Position numbers and translations under genes: made by a program | The notes under the pieces: model-generated | The model's database searches: none | Seen by the model: the letters and a program-made list of their open reading frames with translations, nothing else | Told to the model about the DNA's origin: nothing | Assembly (NCBI GenBank): GCA_964447445.1 | Contig: CAYUSW010000034.1 | Location: 1 to 27,999 of the forward strand | Length of the DNA: 27,999 nucleotides | Source: CAIOGO01 sp964447445 | GTDB lineage: Bacteria > Bipolaricaulota > Bipolaricaulia > UBA7950 > UBA9294 | Direction: 5' to 3' | Shown here: positions 1 to 7,516 of the stretch, piece by piece | Position numbering within the stretch: position 1 is the first letter of the stretch | Layout: each line of letters begins with the position of its first letter

Positions 1-1013
1 AACTCGTGGAACTCGGTCGCGTTGAGGTGCGTTCAGCGCCGCTCCCGGTGCCTGGGGCGAGCGAAGCGCGGATTCGCGTGAGCGCCGTGGGATTGTGCGG
101 AACGGACGTGAAGGCATTCCGCCGCGGGCACCCCTACTTCCCGCCGCCGTGCGTGCTGGGCCACGAGGTGGTCGGCATTGTGGATGCCGTCGGGAGGGAA
201 GTCCGCGGTCTCGCCGAGGGCGGCCGCGTGGTCTGCGCGCCGTACGTGGAGTGCGGCGGCTGCCCGACCTGCCTGAGCGGCGCCGGCGAGCTGTGCGAAC
301 ACAAGTCGTTCATCGCGGGAGCGCTTCAGGAGTACCTCATCCTGCCTCGCGAGATCGCTGCCCAGGGCACATTCCTCGTCCCCGCGGGGGTCTCTGATAA
401 CACAGCGACGTTCGCTGAGCCCGTGGCGTGCGCCCTGAACGGGATCGAGCGGGCCGGGGTTCGTCACAGCGACAGGATTCTCGTGGTCGGCGGCGGGCCG
501 ATGGGCGTGCTGCTCGCGCTCGTGGCGCGGACCCTGTCCTCTCGGGTTCTCGTCAGCGAGGTGAGGTCCGCCCGGAGAGAGCACTTGCGGCGGCTTGGGC
601 TCTCTGTCGCCAACCCGGCGGAGACCCCGATGGCCGACGCATTGATCGCCGCGTTCGGCGCGCCGGAAGCGGACCGCGTCTTGATCGCGGTGGGCGATCG
701 CGCCGTCGCTGAGGAGTCCGTGGGATGGACGGCGGCGGGAGGGACCGCGCTTCTGTTCGGCGGCCTGCCGAAGGGCGATCGGCTGTCCCTGGACGCGTTT
801 GCGATTCACTACCGCGAGGTGACGGTCGCGGGCAGTTTCGGGTTCCAGCTTCGCCACTTTCGGGACGCCGTCCGCTGGATCGAGCAGCATCCGCACACGC
901 TCGACGGGATGGTCACGACCTCGATGCCGCTTGCGGAGGCGGCACGAGCGTTCGCGGAGGCGGAGCGGCTCGATGGTCTGAAGACGGTGATCCGATTCGA
1001 TGACGACACGTAG
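1..1013 (+). CDS. Zinc-dependent alcohol/polyol dehydrogenase (MDR family), 5' end outside window
   Basis: This is a medium-chain dehydrogenase/reductase that would oxidise an alcohol or polyol with NAD(P). Numbering from the first in-window start (GTG at 6), the catalytic zinc ligands are C31 in GLCGTD, H53/E54 in GHEVVG and E138 in FAEP. A four-cysteine structural zinc site lies at C83, C86, C89 and C97. A Rossmann motif GGGPMG follows at about 162-167. The frame stays open to the left edge, and family members usually have a few more residues before this point, so the true start is probably just upstream and the gene is slightly truncated by the window. It overlaps the first ABC permease by 14 bases, so it belongs to the same operon. 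Sorbitol-, threonine- or galactitol-dehydrogenase-like substrates are all possible; the substrate cannot be read from sequence. Confidence 0.9.
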   Translation, partial: LVELGRVEVRSAPLPVPGASEARIRVSAVGLCGTDVKAFRRGHPYFPPPCVLGHEVVGIVDAVGREVRGLAEGGRVVCAPYVECGGCPTCLSGAGELCEHKSFIAGALQEYLILPREIAAQGTFLVPAGVSDNTATFAEPVACALNGIERAGVRHSDRILVVGGGPMGVLLALVARTLSSRVLVSEVRSARREHLRRLGLSVANPAETPMADALIAAFGAPEADRVLIAVGDRAVAEESVGWTAAGGTALLFGGLPKGDRLSLDAFAIHYREVTVAGSFGFQLRHFRDAVRWIEQHPHTLDGMVTTSMPLAEAARAFAEAERLDGLKTVIRFDDDT

Positions 1014-1884
1014 AGAAACGAAGGCGCCGCGATCCTTCCTCGAAGAGAAGCGAGCGTTGCCCTTCGTCCTGCCCTCTCTCATCGTTCTCTGTTTCGTCAG
1101 CCTGTACCCGCTGATCCAGGGAATCTCGCGTGTTGTCTACTCGTACCGCGCGCTGACGCGGAAGACCGTGTACTCCGGCGCCGAGAACCTCGCTGTTCTG
1201 TTTCGCGACCCTGTCTTCGTTCGCGCACTGCTCAACAGTCTCGTCTGGACCGTCGTGAGCGTCGCAGCGATGTTCTTCATTTCGTACATCCTGGCCACGA
1301 TGCTCAATTCCCGGTACCTGCGCTTCCGTCGATTCTTTCGAGCAGCTACGCTGATTCCCTGGGCACTTCCCGGCGTCGTCGTGTCCCTGATCTGGCGCTA
1401 CATTTTCCTCTCGGACGGACCCCTCAACAGGGTGCTCATGGCGCTGGGTGTCGCCCATCCTCCGGCGTGGGTGACCGACACGCACCTGGCCCTGTGGACG
1501 TGCATCATCGCCAACATCTGGATGGGGATTCCCTTCGTGACGATCATGATCCTCGCCGGCCTCCAGTCTCTGGAGGGCGACATCCTCGAGGCGGCGGCCA
1601 TCGACGGGGCGAACTACCTTCAGACCCAACTGCGCATCGTCATCCCGAGTGTCAAAAAGGTCATCCTCATCGTTCTCACTCTGGAGACGATCTGGACGTT
1701 CAACTCGTTCGACATTGTCTACGTTCTGACCAAGGGCGGGCCCGGCAGCGCGTCGATGACCCTGCCTCTCTACGCGTATCAGAACATGTACTACCAGGCA
1801 GGCTACAGCGCGGCGATTGGCATCGTCATTCTTCTCATCCTGCTGAGCGTTGTCGTGCTCTATATCCGCGAGGTGTTGCGATGA
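1000..1884 (+). CDS. CUT1-type ABC transporter permease (MalF/UgpA-like)
   Basis: This is an inner-membrane permease of a binding-protein-dependent importer, 294 aa, with about six predicted membrane segments, starting near residues 20-48, 75-100, 115-135, 162-186, 220-245 and 270-290. The cytoplasmic EAA loop that contacts the ATPase is visible as EAAAIDG near residue 197, followed by IVIPS. The gene overlaps the dehydrogenase upstream by 14 bases and the second permease by 4 bases (ATGA). The partner is the next gene. No solute-binding protein or ATPase lies in the window; they are presumably upstream or shared. CUT1 systems import sugars, glycerol phosphate and related compounds. A nucleoside-like substrate here is only inferred from the downstream catabolic genes. 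Confidence 0.93.
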   Translation: MTTRRETKAPRSFLEEKRALPFVLPSLIVLCFVSLYPLIQGISRVVYSYRALTRKTVYSGAENLAVLFRDPVFVRALLNSLVWTVVSVAAMFFISYILATMLNSRYLRFRRFFRAATLIPWALPGVVVSLIWRYIFLSDGPLNRVLMALGVAHPPAWVTDTHLALWTCIIANIWMGIPFVTIMILAGLQSLEGDILEAAAIDGANYLQTQLRIVIPSVKKVILIVLTLETIWTFNSFDIVYVLTKGGPGSASMTLPLYAYQNMYYQAGYSAAIGIVILLILLSVVVLYIREVLR

Positions 1885-2708
1885 AGATGCGCAGAACCCA
1901 GCAGATCCTCTTGCACATCGTCGTCATCATCATGCTTCTCTTCCTCGCGTTTCCGGTCTTGCTCCTCGTGTTCAACTCGCTGAAGACGGAGCAGCAGATC
2001 TTCGCCTCGCCGATGGGGCCGCCCCGACCCGCGACGTGGGCCAACTTCCGGCTTGTGGTCGAAGGGACGACGTTCCTCACCAATCTCCGCAACTCAGCCA
2101 TCGTCGCGTTCTCCACGGTCTTTCTGGCGATCCTCGTCACCGCCCCGGCCGGCTACGCCCTGTCGCGATTCAGATTCCGCGGGAGAACGATCTTCTCGAT
2201 GTGGCTTCTGGCGACGCAGGCATTCCCCGGAATCATCATGGTGCTGGGACTGTTCACGGTGCTAAACGCATACGGACTGATCGATCGGCTGCCGGGGCTC
2301 ATCATCATGCACACGAGTTTTGCTCTGCCATTCAGCATCTGGCTTCTCAAAGGCTACTTCGACAAGATTCCCATCGATCTGGAAGAAGCGGCGCGAATCG
2401 ACGGCTGTACGCGGTTGCGCGCCCTGGTGAAGATCATCCTGCCGCTGTCCGTGCCCGGGCTCCTCGCCGTTGCCACGTTCTCTCTTCTTCTCTCCTGGAA
2501 CGAGTTCTTCTTCGCTCTCGTCATCATGCGGACGAACGAGACCTGGACCCTGCCGGTGTATCTCGCCCGATTCCTTGGCTCGGGGGGCGTAGTGCAGTGG
2601 GGGCCGCTGTCGGCTGCCGCTCTCCTGGTCACGATCCCGGTGTTCCTGTTGTTCCTGCTTGGGCAGCGCTACCTCGTGTCCGGGCTGACGGGAGGGGCGA
2701 TCAAGTGA
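1881..2708 (+). CDS. CUT1-type ABC transporter permease (MalG/UgpE-like)
   Basis: This is the second permease of the importer, 275 aa. I chose the ATG at 1881 because it overlaps the previous stop as ATGA and gives the usual MalG-type N-terminus: a short basic stretch and then a long hydrophobic segment around residues 8-30. The EAA loop is present as EEAARIDG near residue 168, followed by IILPLSVPG, the normal arrangement for this family. About six hydrophobic segments are seen. The same frame stays open far upstream, but that extension is charged and lies over the first permease, so it is not part of the protein. It should pair with the preceding permease to form the channel. The stop overlaps the GTG start of the kinase-like gene. 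Confidence 0.93.
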   Translation: MKMRRTQQILLHIVVIIMLLFLAFPVLLLVFNSLKTEQQIFASPMGPPRPATWANFRLVVEGTTFLTNLRNSAIVAFSTVFLAILVTAPAGYALSRFRFRGRTIFSMWLLATQAFPGIIMVLGLFTVLNAYGLIDRLPGLIIMHTSFALPFSIWLLKGYFDKIPIDLEEAARIDGCTRLRALVKIILPLSVPGLLAVATFSLLLSWNEFFFALVIMRTNETWTLPVYLARFLGSGGVVQWGPLSAAALLVTIPVFLLFLLGQRYLVSGLTGGAIK

Positions 2709-3745
2709 TCGATTGCGAGGGCCTGGGGCGGATCGGCGTGATCGCCAATCCAAGTGCAGGGGCCGGACCCACCGCGCTCCGCGCTGTCCTCGCACAACTC
2801 CTACCCGAGCTGCGAGGTTCGGACGTCGTCGTGTGTGCGGGCACGTCGGAGGCGGAGGCCGCGGACGCATGCGGGATCCGCTGCCGTAGGGTCAAGGGGC
2901 CGGCAGGCTCGGCGACCGGTCTGACCAGGGCGCTCCTCGACGCCGGCATCGACACAGTCATTGGCATAGGAGGGGACGGGACGCTCGGGGAGATCGGTTC
3001 CACCCTCTCGGCGACGGGCTCGGAGGTGCGCCTGCTCGGAGTCGGCGTCGGCTCGTCCAACGTGGGGCCCCTTGTTGCGACCGCGGCGGCGGATCTTGGG
3101 GTATTCCTCGCTTCGGCGTGGGTTGCGGTCCGTGTCCACGCTCTCGACGTTCGGGCGGACGGTCGGGGTGCCGGGCTGGCGTTTCACGACGTGACGGTCG
3201 CGAACACGTTCTTTGCCACTCGCGATGGCCGTCGCGTGGATGTGGATGCGGGGGCGGCGCTCCGCGGCGAGGATCGCGTGGCCGATCCCGTCTCGGCGTG
3301 TGGGCCTGAGACTTGGGTGGCCAAGAACGGGCGGCGGCGGCTCCGGGGGGCGGACCTCGAGGGCGGACAGGTCATCGCCTCGCCGCTCAACGACACGGGG
3401 GCGTGTCGCGGAAAGGCAGTGAGCGGCTTTCTCTGCTGGGGACCCTACGTCGGCTGCCTCGGAGTCGTCGCGGCGACGAGCTCGCTCATGATTCGCACGC
3501 GGCTCGAGCGAGGCGATCTCGAGAAGGCCGAGCCTCTGCGCATCTTCCATCTTGGTCTCGCCCCCGAGGATGTCGTCGAGATGGGCGGCTTCTTGGCCGG
3601 AGCCGCGTTGGTTGTGGATGGAACGCCGCGGTGCGTCGTGACGCCCGCGGTCGCCGTGTCGCTGCGCACGGTCGGGGACGCCGTGGTGTCGATCCGGCGG
3701 GCAGACGACTCGGCAGGGACGTCTCGAGGAGAGGGGAAGGGATGA
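2705..3745 (+). CDS. ATP-NAD kinase-like protein (NADK/diacylglycerol-kinase fold)
   Basis: A protein of 346 aa from GTG 2705, a start that forms a GTGA overlap with the permease stop. The N-terminus has IGVIANPSAGAG, and the signature GGDGT lies at residues 89-93; together these are typical of the NAD kinase/diacylglycerol kinase superfamily, in particular the long COG3199/AcoX-like branch. The C-terminal half probably supplies the beta-sandwich domain. The expected reaction is phosphorylation of NAD(H), with ATP or polyphosphate as donor, but AcoX-like members are poorly characterised and other acceptors are possible. It lies between a transporter and two H4MPT enzymes, so it may provide NADP for a C1 oxidation step or phosphorylate an imported substrate. 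Both roles are inference. Confidence 0.8.
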   Translation: MIDCEGLGRIGVIANPSAGAGPTALRAVLAQLLPELRGSDVVVCAGTSEAEAADACGIRCRRVKGPAGSATGLTRALLDAGIDTVIGIGGDGTLGEIGSTLSATGSEVRLLGVGVGSSNVGPLVATAAADLGVFLASAWVAVRVHALDVRADGRGAGLAFHDVTVANTFFATRDGRRVDVDAGAALRGEDRVADPVSACGPETWVAKNGRRRLRGADLEGGQVIASPLNDTGACRGKAVSGFLCWGPYVGCLGVVAATSSLMIRTRLERGDLEKAEPLRIFHLGLAPEDVVEMGGFLAGAALVVDGTPRCVVTPAVAVSLRTVGDAVVSIRRADDSAGTSRGEGKG

Positions 3746-4656
3746 GATACCGAGGGATTACGATCGAGGACACGTTCTGCGAGTGCGCGGATCTCTACAC
3801 GGCTCGCCTGATTCTCACGGCGGCGACGGAAGACATCGCTCGGGCGCAGGCGAGCTACCTGTGTGGGTTCGGGATCATCACCGCCGCGCCGATTCAGGGG
3901 TGCATCGACGCGTTTCTCGGGGCGTCGATGACGCCGGACGGGCGCAGCGGCGTCGCGTTTCAGCTCAACGCTCCGACGGCCGTCGGCCTAGAGTCCTTCA
4001 AGAAGGCGCTGCTCGACCGCCTGTTCATCTTTCCTCACTTCCCGACATGCTCGCTGTTCGACGGCGGCGCCGATGGGCCGGTGCAATGGATCGTCGATCT
4101 CGGCGCCCGCGTGTCGCGGTGGGGCGACGGCCACGAGGCGCTCGACCGCGTCGGCGAGCGCGAGGTCGTCCGTATCCCGATCATGACGGGCGACCAGTAC
4201 ATCGAGCGGCGCGTCCACGTCGTCGCCGGAACTGACGGAGTTCTTGAGGTGTTTGGCCAGCATGAGGCAGCCTGCATGTTGGGGGCGATGGAAGCGGCGG
4301 CGTCCGTCGTGCGAGAGGCGGCGGGCGTGGCCGTATTCAACTACCCCATCGGAGGGATCAGCGGAGCGAAGGTAGGCGGGACCCGGTACCGAGGCCAGGG
4401 CGTAACGATCAACGAGCCGTTCTGCCCCTCGCTGCGGGATCAGGTGCGGACGAAGATCCCTTCGGGTGCCGACTGCGTCATCGAGTTCCCGCTCGTCGCG
4501 ACGTCCGTCGACGCGATGCGAAACGGCCTTCGTGTGGCCATCAATGCGTTCGCGCGCACGGCGGGCATCGTGGCGATTACGGCCCCGTCTTTTGGAGGCG
4601 CATGGGGCGGCCGCAAACTCGCCCTGCGCGACGTTGTTCCTGTTGAGAGTGGTTGA
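3742..4656 (+). CDS. ftr: Formylmethanofuran:tetrahydromethanopterin formyltransferase
   Basis: A protein of 304 aa, close to the roughly 300 aa usual for Ftr/FhcD, which moves a formyl group between methanofuran and N5 of tetrahydromethanopterin (H4MPT). Family features are visible in order: an N-terminal ITIEDTF block (6-12), ARLILTAAT (21-29), GFGIITAAPIQGCI (42-55), TPDGRSGV (64-71), a VRIPIMTGDQ block in mid-protein, a glycine-rich GGISGAKVGG stretch, NEPFCPSLRDQ starting at residue 224, and a C-terminal FGGAWGGRKLALRD corresponding to the GGKLGKY region of archaeal Ftr. The start at 3742 overlaps the previous stop as ATGA. Mch follows 12 bases downstream, which supports the call. Genes for formylmethanofuran dehydrogenase or hydrolase subunits are not in the window. 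Direction (oxidative or reductive) cannot be told. Confidence 0.88.
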   Translation: MRYRGITIEDTFCECADLYTARLILTAATEDIARAQASYLCGFGIITAAPIQGCIDAFLGASMTPDGRSGVAFQLNAPTAVGLESFKKALLDRLFIFPHFPTCSLFDGGADGPVQWIVDLGARVSRWGDGHEALDRVGEREVVRIPIMTGDQYIERRVHVVAGTDGVLEVFGQHEAACMLGAMEAAASVVREAAGVAVFNYPIGGISGAKVGGTRYRGQGVTINEPFCPSLRDQVRTKIPSGADCVIEFPLVATSVDAMRNGLRVAINAFARTAGIVAITAPSFGGAWGGRKLALRDVVPVESG

Positions 4657-4668
4657 GTCAAGGAGCGC

Positions 4669-5670
4669 ATGACGGACTGGAATCGCCAGGAGCTCAAGTG
4701 GGCTGAAGCGCGGACTTCTGCGCTCGTCCGATCGCTGATCGACGACGCTCCGGTCCTCGAGACTGAGGTGCGGCCAGGACCGGCTGGCGCACTCCTCATC
4801 GACTGCGGGGTTGTCGCGCGAGGGTCGTGGGAAGCAGGGCGACGCGTCGCGGAGCTCTCTCAGGCGGGCATGATGCGGGCGACGATGGGCATGACGGAAG
4901 TAGCCGAGTTCCCGCTTCCTGAACTGATCGGCGACTCGCGGCGCCCGTTCCTGTCGATCCACGGCCTGCAGGTCTCCTTCGCCCTCGACGACGTGGACGC
5001 GGCGATTCGAGTCTCCGGCCCGGTACGGGCGGCCATCGACCGGCAACACCGCCGGGCCGGGAAGGCGGTGAGAGGAGTCTGCCCGTGGGGGGTAGCCGTT
5101 GTCGAAACGACACGCCTTCCGGATCTCGCGACCTTGAGAGCGATTGCACGGCGAGCCTCGCTCCCGGCAGAGGATCTCACGCTCGTGCTCGTCCCGGCGA
5201 ACAGCCTGGCCGGCGTCACCCAGCTTGCGGGTCGGCTGAACGAGTGCGTCCTGTTCACGCTCGACCAGTCGCTGGAGCTCGATCCGCGCTGCGTAACGAG
5301 CCTTCTCGGCGCCGTCCCGGTGGCTCCTTGCGGCGGCGCCGGCATTGCGGCAGTGACACAAGACGACATGATCCACTACGCGGGGCGAGTCACGATGACT
5401 GTCGAGGCTCCGCCGAGTTGGGACCTCGCCGCGGTGGCGGAAGCGTTGGTCTTCCAGTCTTCCCCCGCTCACGGCCGCCTCTTCTCGGAGCTCCTGGCCG
5501 AGGCGGGAGGCGTGTTCGAAGCCGTCCCGGGCCTTGCGGATCTGAACAAGGTTGCCTGCATCACGGTGGTGGATCGGATGACGGGCCGGGTCGCCGCGGC
5601 AGGAGCCGTGGACGACGACATCCTCGGGTCCGCTCTCAGGCGAGCCGCAGGAGGGCATCGTGGGCCGTGA
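4669..5670 (+). CDS. mch: Methenyl-tetrahydromethanopterin cyclohydrolase
   Basis: A protein of 333 aa, slightly longer than archaeal Mch (about 320). Mch interconverts N5-formyl-H4MPT and methenyl-H4MPT in the cytoplasm, the step directly after Ftr. Recognisable blocks are LLIDCGVVARGSWEAGRRVAE near residues 43-65, a GPVRAA segment near 120, the VETTRLPDLATLRAIARRA region near 145-163, and a QLAGRLNECVLF block. R189 and E192 in that block match in spacing the Arg/Glu pair I recall as catalytic in the Archaeoglobus enzyme (about 183 and 186), so activity is plausible. An AAGAVDDDIL tail is also family-like. An AAGGAG-type ribosome site (AAGGAG at 4660-4665) precedes the ATG. It overlaps the first AOR gene by 11 bases. 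Confidence 0.87.
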   Translation: MTDWNRQELKWAEARTSALVRSLIDDAPVLETEVRPGPAGALLIDCGVVARGSWEAGRRVAELSQAGMMRATMGMTEVAEFPLPELIGDSRRPFLSIHGLQVSFALDDVDAAIRVSGPVRAAIDRQHRRAGKAVRGVCPWGVAVVETTRLPDLATLRAIARRASLPAEDLTLVLVPANSLAGVTQLAGRLNECVLFTLDQSLELDPRCVTSLLGAVPVAPCGGAGIAAVTQDDMIHYAGRVTMTVEAPPSWDLAAVAEALVFQSSPAHGRLFSELLAEAGGVFEAVPGLADLNKVACITVVDRMTGRVAAAGAVDDDILGSALRRAAGGHRGP

Positions 5671-7516
5671 CTTCCTTCCGCGCCGCGTGATCGCGATCGA
5701 CCTGACCAGCGGAAAGGTGCGCGAGGAAGTCTGGGACGACGCGTCGCGGCGGACGTACTTCGGCGGACGCGGCGCCGCGGTAGTTCTCCTCGATCAGTGG
5801 CAGTTCTGGCGACACGATCCGCTCGACCCCGCGAGCCCGTTTGTCATCGCCGCGGGGCTCCTGAACGGCAGCCCATGGCCGGCGTCGTCGCGCGTCCACA
5901 TGGCTTTTCGCTCGCCGCTGACGGGGTTGTACGGATACGCCAACGCCGGAGGGTCGCTCGGGCCTCGCCTGACAGCGCACGGGATCGTCGCCCTCGTCTT
6001 GGAAGGGAAGGCCGAGAAGCCGAGTGTGCTCAGAGTGGACGAGGCCGGCATACGCATCGAAGCTGCGGGTGACCTTTGGGGAGCCACCGTGCCCGAGGCG
6101 ACGGAGGCTCTGCGTGCCGGCGGGATGCCCGCCGTGGCCTGCATTGGGCCCGCTGGCGAGCGCGGCGTGGCGCTCGCGGCCGTCATGGTCGACGTCGGGC
6201 GGGCGGCGGCGCGCTGCGGTGGGGGCGCGGTGCTCGGGTCGAAGAACGTGAAGGCCGTCGTGGTCGCCGGAGGTCGATGGAAGCGATTCCCGTCCGAGTT
6301 CACGGCGCGATCTCGATCCGCGACGGAACGGATCCTTGCGACGCCTGGCGTGCAGGAGTTGGCGCGTTGGGGAACGCCGTTCCTCGTCGGGATCAAGAAC
6401 GCCCGCGGGGACCTGCCGGCGAGGAATCATCGCCGCGGCCAGGTCCCATTCGTCGACGCCATCGACGCCGACGCACTCGAGCCGTACCGCATCGAGTCGA
6501 AGGGCTGTCACGGGTGCCCCATCCGGTGCGGCCGGATCTCGGAGGTCCGCTCGGGCGCTCACCGCTCTCGCAGCGCCGGGCCGGAGTACGAAAGCCTTGC
6601 CGCGCTCGGTGCGAACTGCTGGTGCGGCGATCTCGAGGCGATCTTGCACGCCAACGCTCTCTGCAACGAGTTGGGCCTGGATTCGATCTCCGTCGGCGCA
6701 ACGATTGCGTTTGCGATGGAGTGCCACGAGCGGGGGCTTCTGAAGACCGCATCGCATGACCTCTCCTGGGGGCGAGGCGACACGATCGTCGAGCTGATCG
6801 AGTCGCTTGCGCGCCGAGAGGGAATCGGGGAGCTCCTCGCGGGCGGGGTCCGTGCCGCCGCAGCCGCGCTCGGCCCGGCGGCGGCCCCCTATGCTCTCCA
6901 CGTCAAGGGACTCGAGATCCCCGGTCAGGAGCCGCGAGTGGCGAAGGCGTTCGGCCTCGGGCACGCGACGTCAAATCGGGGTGCCGATCACCTGTACGCG
7001 TTGCCGACGATCGACGTTGCGAATCTCGAGCAAGCGGCGAGGAATCTCCTGCCCGACGCGTACCCTCAGGTTTTGGACCCCGCCGACGAGGCGACCAAGC
7101 CGGCGCTCGTGCGGCTCGGCGAGGACTACTGCGCGGTCTCGGACGCGCTTGGCGTCTGCAAGTTCACGACAGCGGAGGTCTACGCGCTCGAGCCCGCGCA
7201 CCTGGCCGAGGCCCTCACGGCGGCGGGGCTTCCGTTCGATGCAGACGAGCTCCTCGAGGTCGGAGAGCGCATCGTGAACCTCGAGCGGGTGCTCAACGCC
7301 CGGTTCGGCATCGACGCGAGCGCGGACGTTCTGCCGGCGAGGTTCACCGAGGAGCCTCTGCCTGTGGAGCGCGGCGCCGCCCGAGAAGAACGGCGGATCG
7401 ACTCGCTGCCGAAGATGCTGGCCGAGTACTACCGACTCCGCGGATGGGGAAAGGATGGGCTGCCGACAGCGGCAACGCTCCGACGGCTCGGTCTCCCGGG
7501 GAGGAGGTTGCCTTGA
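5660..7516 (+). CDS. Tungsten-type aldehyde:ferredoxin oxidoreductase 1
   Basis: A protein of 618 aa from GTG 5660, the usual AOR length. AOR enzymes use a tungsto-bispterin and one 4Fe-4S cluster to oxidise aldehydes to acids, passing electrons to ferredoxin. The N-terminal domain shows AIDLTSGKV, YFGGRGAA, SPLTGLYGYANAGG and CIGPAGE, then GGGAVLGSKNVKAV. Cluster ligands are C283, C286 and C290 in CHGCPIRC, with the fourth, C500, in a DALGVCKF motif that also carries the DxxGxC pterin/tungsten signature. It follows mch with an 11-base overlap and is joined to a paralogue by a TTGA overlap. Substrate unknown. Formaldehyde or a ring-cleavage aldehyde are candidates by context only. Confidence 0.92.
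   Translation: MGRDFLPRRVIAIDLTSGKVREEVWDDASRRTYFGGRGAAVVLLDQWQFWRHDPLDPASPFVIAAGLLNGSPWPASSRVHMAFRSPLTGLYGYANAGGSLGPRLTAHGIVALVLEGKAEKPSVLRVDEAGIRIEAAGDLWGATVPEATEALRAGGMPAVACIGPAGERGVALAAVMVDVGRAAARCGGGAVLGSKNVKAVVVAGGRWKRFPSEFTARSRSATERILATPGVQELARWGTPFLVGIKNARGDLPARNHRRGQVPFVDAIDADALEPYRIESKGCHGCPIRCGRISEVRSGAHRSRSAGPEYESLAALGANCWCGDLEAILHANALCNELGLDSISVGATIAFAMECHERGLLKTASHDLSWGRGDTIVELIESLARREGIGELLAGGVRAAAAALGPAAAPYALHVKGLEIPGQEPRVAKAFGLGHATSNRGADHLYALPTIDVANLEQAARNLLPDAYPQVLDPADEATKPALVRLGEDYCAVSDALGVCKFTTAEVYALEPAHLAEALTAAGLPFDADELLEVGERIVNLERVLNARFGIDASADVLPARFTEEPLPVERGAAREERRIDSLPKMLAEYYRLRGWGKDGLPTAATLRRLGLPGRRLP

Noticed and set aside
1467..1880. Upstream extension of the second permease frame over the first permease
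   Set aside because: The added segment is Arg/His/Pro-rich and non-membranous, and an ATGA overlap start at 1881 gives the normal family N-terminus.
3988..5658. Minus-strand open frame of over 550 codons opposite ftr and mch
   Set aside because: The product is low-complexity and Arg/His-rich, with no recognisable domain and no ribosome site; the plus strand encodes two recognisable enzymes.
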